Origin: Triatoma infestans
Taxonomy: Eukaryota > Arthropoda > Insecta > Hemiptera > Reduviidae
Direction: 5' to 3'
NCBI GenBank assembly: GCA_011037195.1
Contig: JAAEAF010001087.1
Location: 119,516-183,515 of the forward strand
DNA: 64,000 nt
Below, piece after piece: positions 10,563 to 21,654 of this stretch. The notes beneath the pieces were generated by a model. It made no database searches. It was not told the origin of the DNA and saw nothing but the letters and a program-made list of their open reading frames with translations. The position numbers and the translations under genes are program-made. The first letter of the stretch is position 1, and every line of letters starts with the position of its first letter.

Positions 10563-12180
10563 GTTGAATTTATCTATTTAAAAAAAAAAATTACCACTTT
10601 TCTGACTGTACCTATTTTAGTACAGCCTCTGCCATATTTTAGCAATTCTGACACACAAAGAACTACACACGTCCTGTCTATTTTGTGTAAAATGATCGGC
10701 TACCGAAGAGTATGCAGTCAACATGACTTTCACTTGTATCCTACTCAAGAAAAGAAGATACTGGAAGTATCCTCTGTCTTATAGATTTAATAAATATCTG
10801 TCTGTATCTCTCCAGTGAGTGCTTCTTTAATTCATTCATTATTCCTTCCCAGTTTGCATTCCTGTTGCAAAATTGCTTGGTGATGGCTATTTTGCTGGCT
10901 CGGTACTACAAAACGGTAATAAGGATTGCCCACACTCAGAAGAGCTAAACATTGCTGCTCTGAGCGTGGCCATTAAGACTTCACCTACATTACACCCACT
11001 AACTTAAAACTACATCACGGCTTATTCAAAACCTTTCATGCAGCCTTGACTATGGTACAAAGTTTTTGTAATTACCATTGTAATTTCTCTTGAGCGGAAG
11101 CAATACTGCCCGGGCAGCCTACTTGGATATCTCTCAAGCGTTTGTTCGGGATCTGGCACCCGTGGATTATTGTGGAAACTTTTCCCTACTTGTTACCTTA
11201 CGATAGTCCAAGGAAATATCTTTTCTTCTATACTTCCTATTCTTGCAAGAGGGTATCCTTGCTTTCCTCCACTGGGTTGTGGCGGTTTCATGGGAAGCAG
11301 CAGCATATCACAGAAAATGTCTCTGATACTTAGAAATTGTTGTCCACGCTTTGAAGTTTTTTTAATGAAGTGAAAAGAAGTTTCAATATAATGTTCTCTG
11401 TCATTGTCTGAGCCTGGCAAGAATGACAACCTTCCAAGTGATAGATTTTTGAGCACTGGACTTGGCAAATATTGCTTGGAATCAATAGTTAACCGGAGAA
11501 TTTCACGTAGATCCTTCTGAATCACGATGATTCTGGGTCATTGGGACTTCTTCATGTTTTTTTTTTTATACTATTTTACTTATTTACAGTGGTATTCACA
11601 ATTTTTGGGAGTATATATTTTAAATGGACGAAGAATAAAGTCCAACCGAACAGGTTCATTAAAAAAAAACAAAAAACAAAAAACAAAATGAACGGCTATA
11701 TCCACATGTGTTTCAAATTATAATTGTGTTAGTTTCATTTAATATATATAACATATAAATAGGTGTTGTCCGTCATGGTGTGGTGCACACTAACAGTCCA
11801 CACATTGCTTGCAACAAAATAAAAGCACAGAATTAAAAAAAAAAAAAACCTGTAAATTGAAGCTATGCTATGTGGATGAAAGCGAGACCACTTTGGACCG
11901 TGTTTGGTTTATATCACATAGTTTTATCTCGTGCTAAAACATAACGTATATTATGTGGTTACCTTCTCTATATAATATTTTTCTCTTTTCTTATCATTAT
12001 AACTATCTTAAGACTATTTTATTTATTTACTGTTTTCCCCAGTTCATATCCTACACCGTCAGTTTTACTAATAATACAGTACTTTATTACATTCACCTAC
12101 TACCATGACAACACCATTGTTAAAATCTTAGAAAGTTTAGTTTTTACAGGAGATACATGTTTTGAAGGGGACTTTGCAAA
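10563..12180. other. Mostly unannotated intergenic or decayed repeat DNA
   Basis: Only a 38-bp trace of an FB1 arm (11293-11330, ending AAAATGTCTCTGATAC) is recognised. A 110-codon minus frame at 11193-11525 overlaps this trace and shows no domain. Confidence 0.4.
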
Positions 12181-12442
12181 CTATTATTATTACTTGATTA
12201 AGGGAAGAGCCAAACCCTATGCGATCCAAAGCCTCTCTGCCCCCATATCTACACTAAAGTTCAGAGCCTTCTCAGTACACTGCCAGACTCTGGGCAGTGT
12301 TTTCTCGTTACAACAACACTAGCCTTTAACGGACAGACAAAGACCTGTTAAAAAGCTTCTAGAGCGAGAAAATCTAAGGACTAGCATTGCTGGACTCGAA
12401 CTCGGGCCCTAATCCCGCGCGCTACCATTGAGTAACTGTGTA
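12181..12442 (-). mobile_element. SINE-A copy 1 (tRNA-derived, LINE-type tail)
   Basis: On the minus strand: A-box-like segment (12421-12438), B-box-like GAGTTCGAGTCC (about 12391-12402), a body with CACTGCC..GACTCTGG symmetry, then a 3' tail containing AGAGGCTTTGGATCGCATAG. That tail matches the 3' UTR of LINE L-A (GAGGCTTTGGATAGCGTAG), so the SINE probably used the L-A machinery. A further copy is at 47490 and a truncated one at 48236. Confidence 0.8.
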
Positions 12443-12469
12443 GGGTAGGGTAGAACGTTGAAAGCTTAG

Positions 12470-12862
12470 AGCTCCGTCAGGTACTTGGGGGTGCATTTAG
12501 ACACCATGCTGACGTTCTTGGGAGCAAGTGCGGCACTCCAGCGAGAAGGTGAGCTTGAGCAGGTTGATGGCAAATGTGGGAAGACCGAGGGCCAGCAGAA
12601 ACCGGCTCCTCATGTCCATCACGAATGCTATCCTCTTGTACAGATGCGAGGTTTGTGCTAGGGCCCTAAGAAGGAAAAGACACTTGATGCAGCTGCCCGC
12701 GGTGCAGAGGAGTGGGGCTCTGAGGATCGCCTGTGTGTAGCGCACAGTGTGGTGGGGACCTGCGGTTTTGGTGGTTGCGGGGGTAGCTCCTTTTGACCTT
12801 ATGGCGCGGGATAGATGCCAGGTCCGGGAGTTGAAGGCCGAGATTGGAAAGGCGGAGGCCAG
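12470..12862 (+). pseudogene. R1/Jockey-group LINE ORF2 fragment, first part
   Basis: The frames read YLGVHLDTMLTFL, then SRLMANVGRPRASRNRLLM and SITNAILLYRCEVCARALRR, and PAVLVVAGVAPFDLMARD. This is the region after the reverse transcriptase core in R1-like LINEs, where a YLGV.LD motif is followed by a C..L...I.LYG.E.W.RAL pattern. The W of that motif is C here. A frameshift near 12535 and an in-frame TAG near 12739 inactivate it. The element is cut at 12862 by a 510-bp insert and resumes at 13373. Confidence 0.8.
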
Positions 12863-13372
12863 ATTGGTAGTGAAATGTATTTGGTGTGTTTGTAGTAGCA
12901 TGTTGCCCGAGCTGTTTTGTAAAGGGCTTGTGTGTATGTTTGAGATAGGGATAGAAGTATTAAGAAATAATCAAGAAAACTCTGGTAGATTAAATTAAAT
13001 ATATTATCTTTAAAGATATTTAAATTTTTACAATATCACAACTATTATGTTTATAAAATCAATTATTTATCTAGATTAAGTGCAAAGCTCTTATGTTTTA
13101 ACTTATGACTGGTATTGATGCTAAGAGAGCGAAAGACAAGTGTTCTGGTTTAGTGTCTAGTTCAGACTGTCTTGAAAGAATGCCTTCTCTTCATAGTACA
13201 AATCCTCCCCTGTGAGATGGGGTAGACAATGCTAACCAAGTTCATGAACTCTAAAAGACAAAGCCAACCAGTTCTTTGAACTCTTTCTGTAACTGTAGTC
13301 TTCTACCTGGGTGTACCTTTTTTTTTCCCAGCGAATTTCAAATAAAATATGTTTCTGGCATCCATCACAGTA
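12863..13372 (-). mobile_element. Solo-LTR-like element G, copy 1, inserted in the LINE
   Basis: A 510-bp insert flanked by the direct repeat GCCAG (12858-12862 and 13373-13377). Related copies lie at about 14575-15173 and 27730-28590. A 5-bp duplication and the absence of coding sequence suit a solo LTR. The ends do not show clean TG..CA, so the class is uncertain. Confidence 0.65.
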
Positions 13373-13946
13373 GCCAGGAGGACCATGATGATGAGGTGGC
13401 AGGAGTGTTGGGAGGAGGAGTATCGTGGTAGGTGGACGGCAAGGCTCATCCCAAGCTTGGCGAAATGGGTAAGTAGAAAGCACGGCAAGGTTGACTACTT
13501 CCTCACCCAATTTCTCACGGGACACGGTTGTTTTGCCGTTTACCTGTGTAGAGTGGAGAAGGTGGGAGATCCGGTGTGCATATACAGGGGCGCCGCTAGG
13601 GATGACGCCTGTCACACCTTTTTCGGGTGCGGGAAATGGGCAAGAGAAAGACAAAGGCTGGAGGCTGAAATTGGGAGGGATTCCCCGGAAACGGTAGTGA
13701 GGACCATGCTCATCCGAAGAGACCGGCGGGACAAGATTGCTATCTTTGTCCGGACGGTTGTTCGGATTAAGATTACTGAGATAAACTGGCACCTCGACCC
13801 CCCTCCGAGGACGGAGTCCAGCTAGCCTGGAGTAGTACCTTAACAGTTCTGGGATAGCTGGATGCCTGCGATGGAGGAGGGGCTTTTTAGTGGGTGCGAG
13901 TCCCACACTCGTGCGGAGGCATTTTCCCCCTCCATAAAAAAAAAAA
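13373..13946 (+). pseudogene. R1/Jockey-group LINE ORF2 fragment, second part and 3' end
   Basis: Continues the ORF broken at 12862. The frame ending at 13825 reads MRWQECWEEEYRGRWTARLI, then SRKHGKVDYFLTQFLTGHGC and a zinc-knuckle region VCIYRGAARDDACHTFFGC in which the second Cys is replaced by R. It stops at 13823-13825; the 3' UTR ends in an A run at 13937-13946. C-terminal zinc knuckles bind the element RNA in related LINEs. Loss of one Cys and the insert show it is dead. Confidence 0.8.
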
Positions 13947-14574
13947 CCTAACTAACTAAACATAGCTGTACCATTTTTTTTTTATTAAACCTTTTTCGAT
14001 GGAAAATTAATTTTTGTAAAGTTATAAGAAATCAGACTATCTCAGACTTCCTTTTTTATAAATACTAGATAATTAAACAGTTGGGTAGGATGATATTCAG
14101 TTGTATGTCTGTCGGTTGGATTTGTTTCTCTTCTCTTACACAAGGGCCGTGCTATATCCGATTATTGCTAATTCATCCTTTCCTGCTAACTTCACTGATT
14201 ACTAATTCTTCCATCTACTCTTTTTCTTTTTTTGTGCCCTCTCACTCACTTCCCTATTATGCTTCTTTCCAGCTTATTTCCAGAAATATTTACATCATTT
14301 TTTCTAAGTAATTGGTCTCCCACCACTTCCGTTCTCCCTTGAGCTCTACGCCGTAATATGCTTCATTTATGCCGTTGATTTGTGCGAGTCACTTGTTTCT
14401 ACAATTTACTGCTTCTTTTGTTGGTGATATTTATTTAAACTCAACTGTACCACATCTCTTAACACATAAACCACAGGTACACGCATCTCTCACCTGTATA
14501 TTTAGCTCTCCTCAGATTCTACTATCTACGCATCTCCTCTTCACTAGGTGAGTAAGAAATTTATTATTTCATTC
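13947..14574. other. No feature recognised
   Basis: Pyrimidine-rich sequence with chance frames only. Confidence 0.4.
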
Positions 14575-15173
14575 TTTTGTAGTTCGAAGTAGCAATTTGG
14601 AAAAATAGTTTAGTGAATTTTGACAATATTTTAAGTGAAATAATTTTGGAAAATAAATAGTGAATTTGCCTTCAAAAATAGTGTATTTTAGTGTTGTGTA
14701 AAAAGTCAGGTACTATTAAATTAAGGTCAGTGCTATTGAAGAGACAAAAAGGACAAGAATCCGTTATGGTAAGACAATGCCACTTGGCCAACTGTTTTGT
14801 AGGAGAAAATCCCCAGCTAGAGCAGAGCATTCTTTAGAGGGTATAAATTCTGCTTTCAAACGAAGACAGTCTGAATTATACATTCAACCAGAAAACTTGT
14901 ATCAGGAATCGCTCACTTAACTTCAGTGCCAGTTATAAGAGTTTAACATTTAATCTAGCTACATAATTGATTTAATAAGCATATTGTTGGGATAAGGTTA
15001 ATATTTAAATTTCTTTAAAGATAATATATTTAATTTAATCTACCAGTGTTTTCTTATTTATTCCTTATTACTTCTCATCTCTTTAAACATACACACAAGC
15101 CCTTTACAAACTGCTCATGCTATACGCTACCACAAACATACAACTAAACACAAATCATACCAAAAACATTTCA
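14575..15173 (+). mobile_element. Solo-LTR-like element G, copy 2
   Basis: Shares with the copy at 27730 the words GCCACTTGGCCAACTGTTTT and GAGAAAATCCCC, and with the inverted copy at 12863 the AAATATATTATCTTTAAAGA segment and CACAAGCCCTTTACAAA. Ends near ACATTTCAC. No duplication was seen at its edges. Confidence 0.6.
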
Positions 15174-15210
15174 CTTTGTTTATTATTATTTATTATTTAT
15201 TTTGTATTTG

Positions 15211-15420
15211 CTACCGGCATCCATTATTTTCGCGTCTATTACAACCACATCTATCATCACAACTTGCATGCGGAAATTCAGTCAGCAGTGCAGCCCCAAG
15301 AATTGTTCTTCTTAGAATCACTGCAGCTTCAGTAGTGGACATTGTAACAAAGGAATAATAAACGGAAACCGATATATGGCACTGAGATGGATCCAGGATG
15401 TTGACGAGCTGGAAATACAT
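15211..15420 (-). pseudogene. Possible LINE fragment
   Basis: A minus frame includes STTEAAVILRRTILGAALL, which loosely resembles the STEAALVLAG..P..L segment after the reverse transcriptase of R1-like LINEs. It is too short and degraded to be sure. Confidence 0.25.
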
Positions 15421-15424
15421 AATT

Positions 15425-15790
15425 TGAGATCCTCTAAAAACGAAAAAAAAATGTTTTTATCGAAATGTCTGTAGGTATGTGTGTAAACAAAATATCTCAA
15501 TAGAAAAACGAATCACCGAAAGCCTAAACTTTGGTATTCCGTTTTAGATATCAGCACCGCAGCTGGCTCAAAAGGTTTCAGGCAAAATCCATCAACCGGA
15601 AGTGTGGCTGAAAAAAAAAAACGGTCTCAACGATTTTCTTTAAACTTTGCATTCTATCTACATTTATAAATACATGTCACTTTTATTGCGAAACTTCTTC
15701 CCGGTAAAGTTGATGTTTGGGGGGGGAAAGTTCTGGGTAATACTAGCATTAGGCTTTCCTCTAAAGTACAACATGAGTGTAATGTAGAGT
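15425..15790 (+). repeat. Diverged RepA-related copy
   Basis: Keeps TATTCCGTTTTAGATATCA, CAACCGGAAGTGTG, AACGATTTTCTTTAAACTTT and a G run near 15718. Confidence 0.65.
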
Positions 15791-15821
15791 ACTACCATTT
15801 ATATAATAATAATAATAATAA

Positions 15822-17240
15822 TGACAGCTACAGATACCTTGGCATACAGCAAAGTAAAGGAGTCCTGCACACGACAATTAAGCGGGAAGTAACTGCAAAG
15901 TTTCGCCAACGTCTACAGGCTGTCGCGCGGAGTGGGCTTCATAGTGGCAATTTGACCCGCGCGATCAACGCTTTCTGTGTCCCGGTGCTGTCATACACAT
16001 TTGGGATAATTAGATGGACCAGCACAGAACTTAGTGCATTGCAGCGTATGGTGCGTACTTCGCTGACAGCGCAAAACAAGCACCACCCCAGGGCGGCGGT
16101 GGAGAGGGTTATCCTCCCACGTGCGGAAGGCGGCAGGGGTGTTGTGGATATAATCGCGCAGCACGTAGCCCAGGTAAACCGAATGCGGGAGTATTTCTTG
16201 GCACGGCGGGGATCAGGGCTGATAGATGCAATGCTTGCTGGTGATACGGGTTTTACCCCTCTGAATTTGAGTGCTGAGCCTACGAGGGTGGAGGTGGATA
16301 ATGAGCCCCCACCTAGCGTGGGCGAGACCTGGCGGAGAAAGGCGTTACACGGACAATACCCGGCAGCACTAGATGGAGAATTGATTGACAAGGAGGCGTC
16401 CGTGGCCTGGTTGACGCGTGGGCTGCTGTTTCCGGAAACGGAAGGTGCCCTCATCGCGATACAGGACCAGGTTGTTCCCACCAGGTACTACAGGAACCGC
16501 ATCATGAATGATAGTGGTGTCGCCGACGTCAGGTGCAGACTATGCCGGGCTGCACCGCAGACAGTTCACCATCTGCAGCGGCGTGCCCCTTGCTGGCACA
16601 AAGAGACTACCTCCAAAGGCACAACAGTGTGGCCAGGATCCTACACCGAGAGTTGGCGCAGAAACTCGGTTTGATATAAGACGCTCCCCCATACTACAAG
16701 TATGACCCCCTGCCGGTGCTGGAAGACGAACGGTGCCTCCTGTACTGGGACAGAGAGGTATTGACGGACCATGCCGTCGCCAACACCCGACCGGGTGTGA
16801 TCTGGCATAACAAAATAACGGGCAGGGTGTGGCTGATTGATGTATCAGTCCCGGACGACGCCAACATAGCCCGCGCGCATACCACGAAATTGGCTAAATA
16901 CAGGCCACTGGCGGCAGAAATATCTGCTGTATGGAGAGGGGTCTCAGGGGTGGAGATAGTCCCGTTGATTATTTCAGCCACGGGACTTGTGCCGCGGTCG
17001 CTGGGGGAGGGCCTCTGCATGATGGGAATCAGGAGGACCATCATATACGAGATGCAGCAGGCTGTGGTACTCCACACCTGCCGCATTGTAAGGGAAGTGC
17101 TAAGGGAAGGCCAGAGACTAGCACGGACATGTTTTTCTATTGTTTTCATCGTAGGACAATTGTCCGGTTCCAGTGAGAACCGTAAGTACCAAATACTGGA
17201 AACAGGTTCCTCCCTTGCCTGCGGGCCGCGAGGAATTAAA
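15822..17240 (+). pseudogene. Restriction-like-endonuclease LINE, C-terminal half
   Basis: The first frame (to about 16570) reads YRYLGIQQSKGV, then AINAFCVPVLSYTFGIIRWT and HHPRAAVERVILPRAEGGRG. These are the hallmarks of LINEs that carry a restriction-like endonuclease (R2/NeSL/Utopia type). A CCHC knuckle follows in CRLCRAAPQTVHHL. After frameshifts near 16575-16710 a second frame to 17258 gives TRPGVIWHNKITGRVWLIDV and AKYRPLAAEISAVW, the PD-(D/E)xK endonuclease region. The first Asp of the usual RPD motif is G here (RPG), so cleavage would be lost even without the frameshifts. Reverse transcriptase is missing upstream. Confidence 0.8.
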
Positions 17241-17293
17241 AAAAAAATAAATAAATAAAAAAAATTATAATAATAAATAATAATAATAATCAT

Positions 17294-17620
17294 CGTTGTG
17301 GTGTCTGATTCCGCAGAGCTGGAAAGCATCAGAGACATTTTCCGTGCTAGCCTGCTTCATTTTCTGGTCATCGACCGGCTCGCCCATCATCAGGATGCCC
17401 CCCCACGTGTTGGATGTTTCCATTTTAAGAAAAAAATTTGCCCCTTTAACAACCCAAACACGTGTTCCTTTTTCCCACTCAGGTACCATCACCATACTCA
17501 TCTTGACTTAGTTTAAGAGTTTAGTTTTAAATACAATTAAAAAGACCAGTCAGTGTGTAAACGCCCGAAACCGTTCGATGACCACCAAAAGAAGCAGGCT
17601 ATCACGCAAAATGTCTCTGA
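17294..17620 (+). mobile_element. FB1 ribozyme palindrome, copy 2
   Basis: Begins CGTTGTGGTGTCTGATTCCG with the one-sided extension at the left, ends ATGTCTCTGA, and sits between TAATAAT repeats. Both hammerheads are broken: the left (about 17365-17396) has lost GAAA, and the right (about 17552-17583) has lost the CTGATGA core. Confidence 0.75.
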
Positions 17621-20214
17621 TAATAATAGCCATTTATGTTTTAGTTCACAAATTGTACAATTTCTTTTTTATTTTTACACAATTAAAATATATAAACAAA
17701 TCGGCTTGGAGCTGTGTCATCTTTATAGGTTAGAGTGCTGTCAATAAAGATACTGTTAGAAATGCTAAATAAGAAATACGTAAAAAAAAAAAAAAAAAAA
17801 TAGAAATTATATAGTAAGTCCTTTTTTTTTTTTTGAAAAATTAATAATTTTTTCCGACTCTGCTAATACTCGCATAAATTTTAATTTTGTTTTAAATTAA
17901 TCTATATTTAATCTTATTTATTCCAACATATTTAACATCTAATTTCTTATATGTTGATTTTTTTTTTTTTTACCATTCATTTGTAATAATTAACAATATG
18001 TATTAGAAATATTGTTAGATTTCTAAATTTGAAAAAAAAAATAAATGGTTAGCCGTATTAGTGCAAATTTACACAATAAGTTTTTGAGTATATACAGGGT
18101 GTCCCATTTAAACGGGCCACTTTTGAAATAACTCTTAAACGAAGAAAGATATCAAACAAAAAAGTGAACATAACGTATTTTTGAAGTATTTGCGCTCTAG
18201 TTTATGAACGGTGTTAATGTTTTTTGATTTTTATTGCCGCCTTACACCTAAAATCGGCGATTGAAAGTTACCATTTCCTTTTGACCCCCACTTTTGACTA
18301 CTGTATTAAAAACTACTAAAAAAAAAATATGAAGAAAAATGCCGTTAATTTCACTTCAATATTTCAAACTGTTGCCGAGATATTCAATCATAAAGATTTC
18401 TTCGTTGTTTTTTTTTTTTTGCCTATTTTTCTGTTTCATAAACTAAAATTAAAAGCGGATTTTCTTATTAATTTCGAATAAATAAGAGAGTTCAAAAACT
18501 TTAAGGCTATTTTAAAACCATAAGGGGCTTAAAAATCAGGTAAAACATTATTAAAACAAAACAATATTCCAATTTATTTACAAAAATCTATAAAAAAAAT
18601 ATTTCCTATTTTTTTTTTTTTTTTTTTTTTTTTAATTACGTTTATTGGATTAATGCATATACAGATCATTACAGTGCTATTACGTAATAAATCAATGGTC
18701 ATAAGACCGTCAGGTGAGTTCCACACTACTTGAAACGTAATAAATAACAGATAACTCATCAAAACATAACATATAACAAATAATTGAATTATAATATTTA
18801 TTGAATAATAATATTTATTGAATAATAATTATTAAACAATTCAAATGAAGAAACATTGCGACATTTAAATGGCTTCAGTATTCATCCGTTAAATAATTTT
18901 TTTTTCTTTTCTCAATTCATAGTCTTTCTTTTATTTTCTAAATATTTCCTATTTATTCAAAAGGACCTCCTCGGCTTAATCGGCACAAGGGCAGCCGCTG
19001 CCCAACAGATGATGAAGTTGCTAATTGTTTGCTGGAATTGCTAAGCAGGTTTGGATTAGATCTTCTCTTAAGTATATTCTGGGGTTGTTGGTTCCCTGAC
19101 ATAAATTTTTTCTTTAGAGATATCCCCATTTAAATGAGTTTAAAATGGAGTCAAACAGATGAAAATCTGATAGAGCAGGATTAGGGGAGCAGGAGGGGCA
19201 GAATCCCTTTCCGATAGGCTAAAGCAGGGATTCCTTTTTTTTTTTTTTTTTTTTTTAATGGCCGACTTCACTTCATTATTGATGACAATATTTAATAGAA
19301 TTAATTGGATTATTTTTTTTTTTTTATCCAAAAATGGATCAAGATATTGTCTCTGTAGTAATGCCCCGGGACAATACTTGTTTTCGATTGCTTAGAAGAT
19401 GTCGGGACCCAAAAAACATCAAGATTGGAAACATATCCCAACATAACAATATCTTCTAGCGATTTGTTAATTCAAGGATTTTCGGTGATCAAATCTTAAA
19501 CAGACAAATCATAGGTGATCAATCCTCGATTGAAGTCTTCCATATTGAAATTTCCTTGTTTAAATTTTGCAAGGAAACCATCGTTTCACGGTAATTTCTG
19601 AAGGAAAAAAAATCATACATTTTTTTATTCTTTCTTTGTAAAAGTACAGGTTGATGGTCTTTAGTGCAGTGAAGAAGATTTAAGAACTAAATTTTGATGT
19701 CTTTAGCATCTTAAAATTATTATTTATTTAAGTTAGTATTAAAAAAAAAAAAAAATCTTGATATTATTTAGTAAGTTATGAAAAATTTATAGAAACAAGC
19801 ACTAATTAAGTTGTTAGAAGATTATGGTGACCCGCAATGGAACATTATCTGAAATAAACTAAAAGATAATGGGTTAGACTTGTAAAGGAGTAGTGGGTTT
19901 AATAAAAGGCAAAGTTCTTCTAAGGATATGAGTGGAAGTATATAAAGTAGCCGAGCCTTTGGCAAGGTCTTTTTCAAACTAATGAGAAATTAATACAGGG
20001 GACAGAATACTAAAATTATCATTGGCTATAGGTATTAGAAATCAGGCAAGTTACTGTAGGATATTGCCTCCGGTCCATGCTAGCAGGGTGGTAAAAATCT
20101 TTATTCAGTCCCAGTTTAGTAGTTGTGGGAGCTAGTAGTGGGGAATGAAATATGTTGAGCTGCCGGGTAGGGCTGTTTTGTAGGGCCAATAGCCAGCCAA
20201 CTCGGGCGCAGCAC
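17621..20214. other. Long stretch without a recognised gene
   Basis: AT-rich with many A/T homopolymers. At 18094-18107 there is TACAGGGTGTCCCA, a word often seen at the ends of arthropod repeats. No coding signature was recognised. Confidence 0.4.
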
Positions 20215-20555
20215 CCTTCTAGGCCACGCCCCATGCCACTCTTTTCTATATAGCCGTTATTGAATTAGAGCAGACTATCATTCGATTTCGGCCCGTTAGC
20301 CGGCAAGCTCATGTCGCAAATCTTATCCCCTCCTTAGCCCTTTATTAATATATATATATATCTACTTTTTTTTTAAATAAAAAAAAAAAAAGACTACGAG
20401 AAATCGCGTAGTGTAAACAAAACAAGTTTATTGTTTTCAATTTGTTTTTTATATTATAATTTTCTTTTCAAACATTATTTTCTCCCCGCACCGGCAAGGT
20501 CGGCGCGCGGGAAGATTATATCTATTTCGCGAGTGTTTACAAACATATAACGGTA
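20215..20555 (+). promoter_or_regulatory. Promoter-like region and 5' leader of the Phox2-type gene
   Basis: Just upstream of the exon lie a GC-box-like GGCCACGCCCC (20222-20232), a TATA-like TCTATATAG (20246-20254) and a CpG-rich patch CGGCAAGGTCGGCGCGCGGG (20494-20513) that stands out from the AT-rich surroundings. The ATG context ACGGTAATGG has G at -3 and G at +4. Start site and factors bound are inference. Confidence 0.4.
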
Positions 20556-20838
20556 ATGGACTACACATATCTAAACCAAGCGGCCGCTGCAGCCTTCGAA
20601 GGCTCTTCATCTTGTTCATTAGGTCCTTCTACGGAACAAGTACTTGGTCCAGGACCTTGTTCATATCCAGACATATCCTCCTGTTCGCAAATGTCATATA
20701 GATATACTATGGGACGTGGTTATAATAGCGGCAGCGGTATGTCCGGATTATCCGCTGGGCCGCAATGTCCACCTGTAATGCCACGGCCACATCAGGATCA
20801 TAGACCGCCAATCTTTCCGGCTACGATGAATTTACAAG
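20556..20838 (+). CDS. Phox2: First coding exon of a Phox2-type paired-class homeobox gene
   Basis: The exon encodes 94 codons plus one base and ends at CAAG followed by GTCAGT, a good splice donor in phase 1. The N-terminus MDYTYLNQ, the middle PDISSCSQMSYRYTMGR and the RPHQDH stretch near the end correspond to the MxYSYLN start, the SSCSQ segment and the DHQ segment of PHOX2A/PHOX2B (Drosophila PHDP) as I know them. The vertebrate first intron is also phase 1 and precedes the homeobox. Phox2 proteins are nuclear transcription factors for visceral neuron types. The homeodomain is not encoded here, and I found no WFQNRRAK-like exon in the remaining window, so the protein is incomplete. Without the homeodomain the call rests on the N-terminal match. 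Confidence 0.7.
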
Positions 20839-20861
20839 GTCAGTTATGTTTGATCTATATT

Positions 20862-20884
20862 TATTATTATTATTATTATTATTT
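20862..20884. repeat. (TTA)n microsatellite
   Basis: Uninterrupted TTA/ATT triplets shortly after the Phox2 splice donor. Confidence 0.85.
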
Positions 20885-21379
20885 CTATTTACTACATATA
20901 TATATATATTTTAATTTAATTTTTTCCTTAACCCTACTATTTGATAGAAAAACAGTATTTGCTCGTGTTAGAATCTTCCCTTCGAAAAGTGTTGTGCGTA
21001 TTATTTACCTTCCACCTATGATATAATTATTGTTTTCAATTTTTACAATGTTTTTGTATAAACTATGGTTTTCTTTAACATTTTTTTTTTTGTAAACAAA
21101 AGGTTTAGTTTAGTTAAAGAAGTACTTCACTAATCTATGAACTGGACAGTAACGGAGATTTTAACCATTTATCACTATTTCTTTCTTCTTCCTGAAAGAT
21201 TTCAGTTGTTCATCCATTGCAATGTTGTTTGTTTTACACAGATCATTTTTTTATTGTTAATTTATAAGTGAGCCGTATATTGACGAATGTCTCATAAAAT
21301 ATACTCATAATAAACTATTATAATAATATAAAATAGTAAAGCACTTAAAATTGAAATGTTGGCAATTCGTCCAGGTAAA

Positions 21380-21612
21380 TTAATTTTTTACCGACATTTC
21401 ATACAACATTATTTTACCTTCTTCAGGAGAATCTTAAAAAAAAAAGGAATTTTAAATAAATTACTACATATTCAACTACCAATGTAAAAACATGTGGTAA
21501 TTTATTTTAAATTCCTTTCTTTCTTTTCTTGTTTTTTTTTTTTTTTTTTTAAGATACCCCTGAAGTAGAAAAACAATGTTTGCCAAAACGTCGGTGAAAA
21601 AAATTAAAAATT
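21380..21612. mobile_element. FB5 palindrome with hammerhead-like arms
   Basis: Inverted arms: TTTACCGACATTTC..CCTTCTTCAGG (about 21387-21428) against CCCCTGAAGTAG..AAAACGTCGGTG (about 21555-21596), with an inner pair around AATTTTAAATAAATTAC. The arm order CTGAAGA, stem, AAAAC/GAAAC, GTCGGT is hammerhead-like but the core is decayed. A related arm lies at about 58655-58700 on the minus strand. Confidence 0.5.
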
Positions 21613-21654
21613 ATTCTATATATTATATTTGTAACAAAAAATTTTAAATATAAT

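Noticed and set aside
11193..11525. 110-codon minus frame as a gene
   Set aside because: It overlaps an FB1 arm trace and shows no domain or codon bias that I recognise.
13232..13906. 224-codon minus frame
   Set aside because: Antisense of the R1/Jockey-group LINE ORF and of element G.
15822..17240. rDNA insertion (R2 in 28S)
   Set aside because: Flanks are TAA repeats and an FB1 element; no rRNA sequence is seen.
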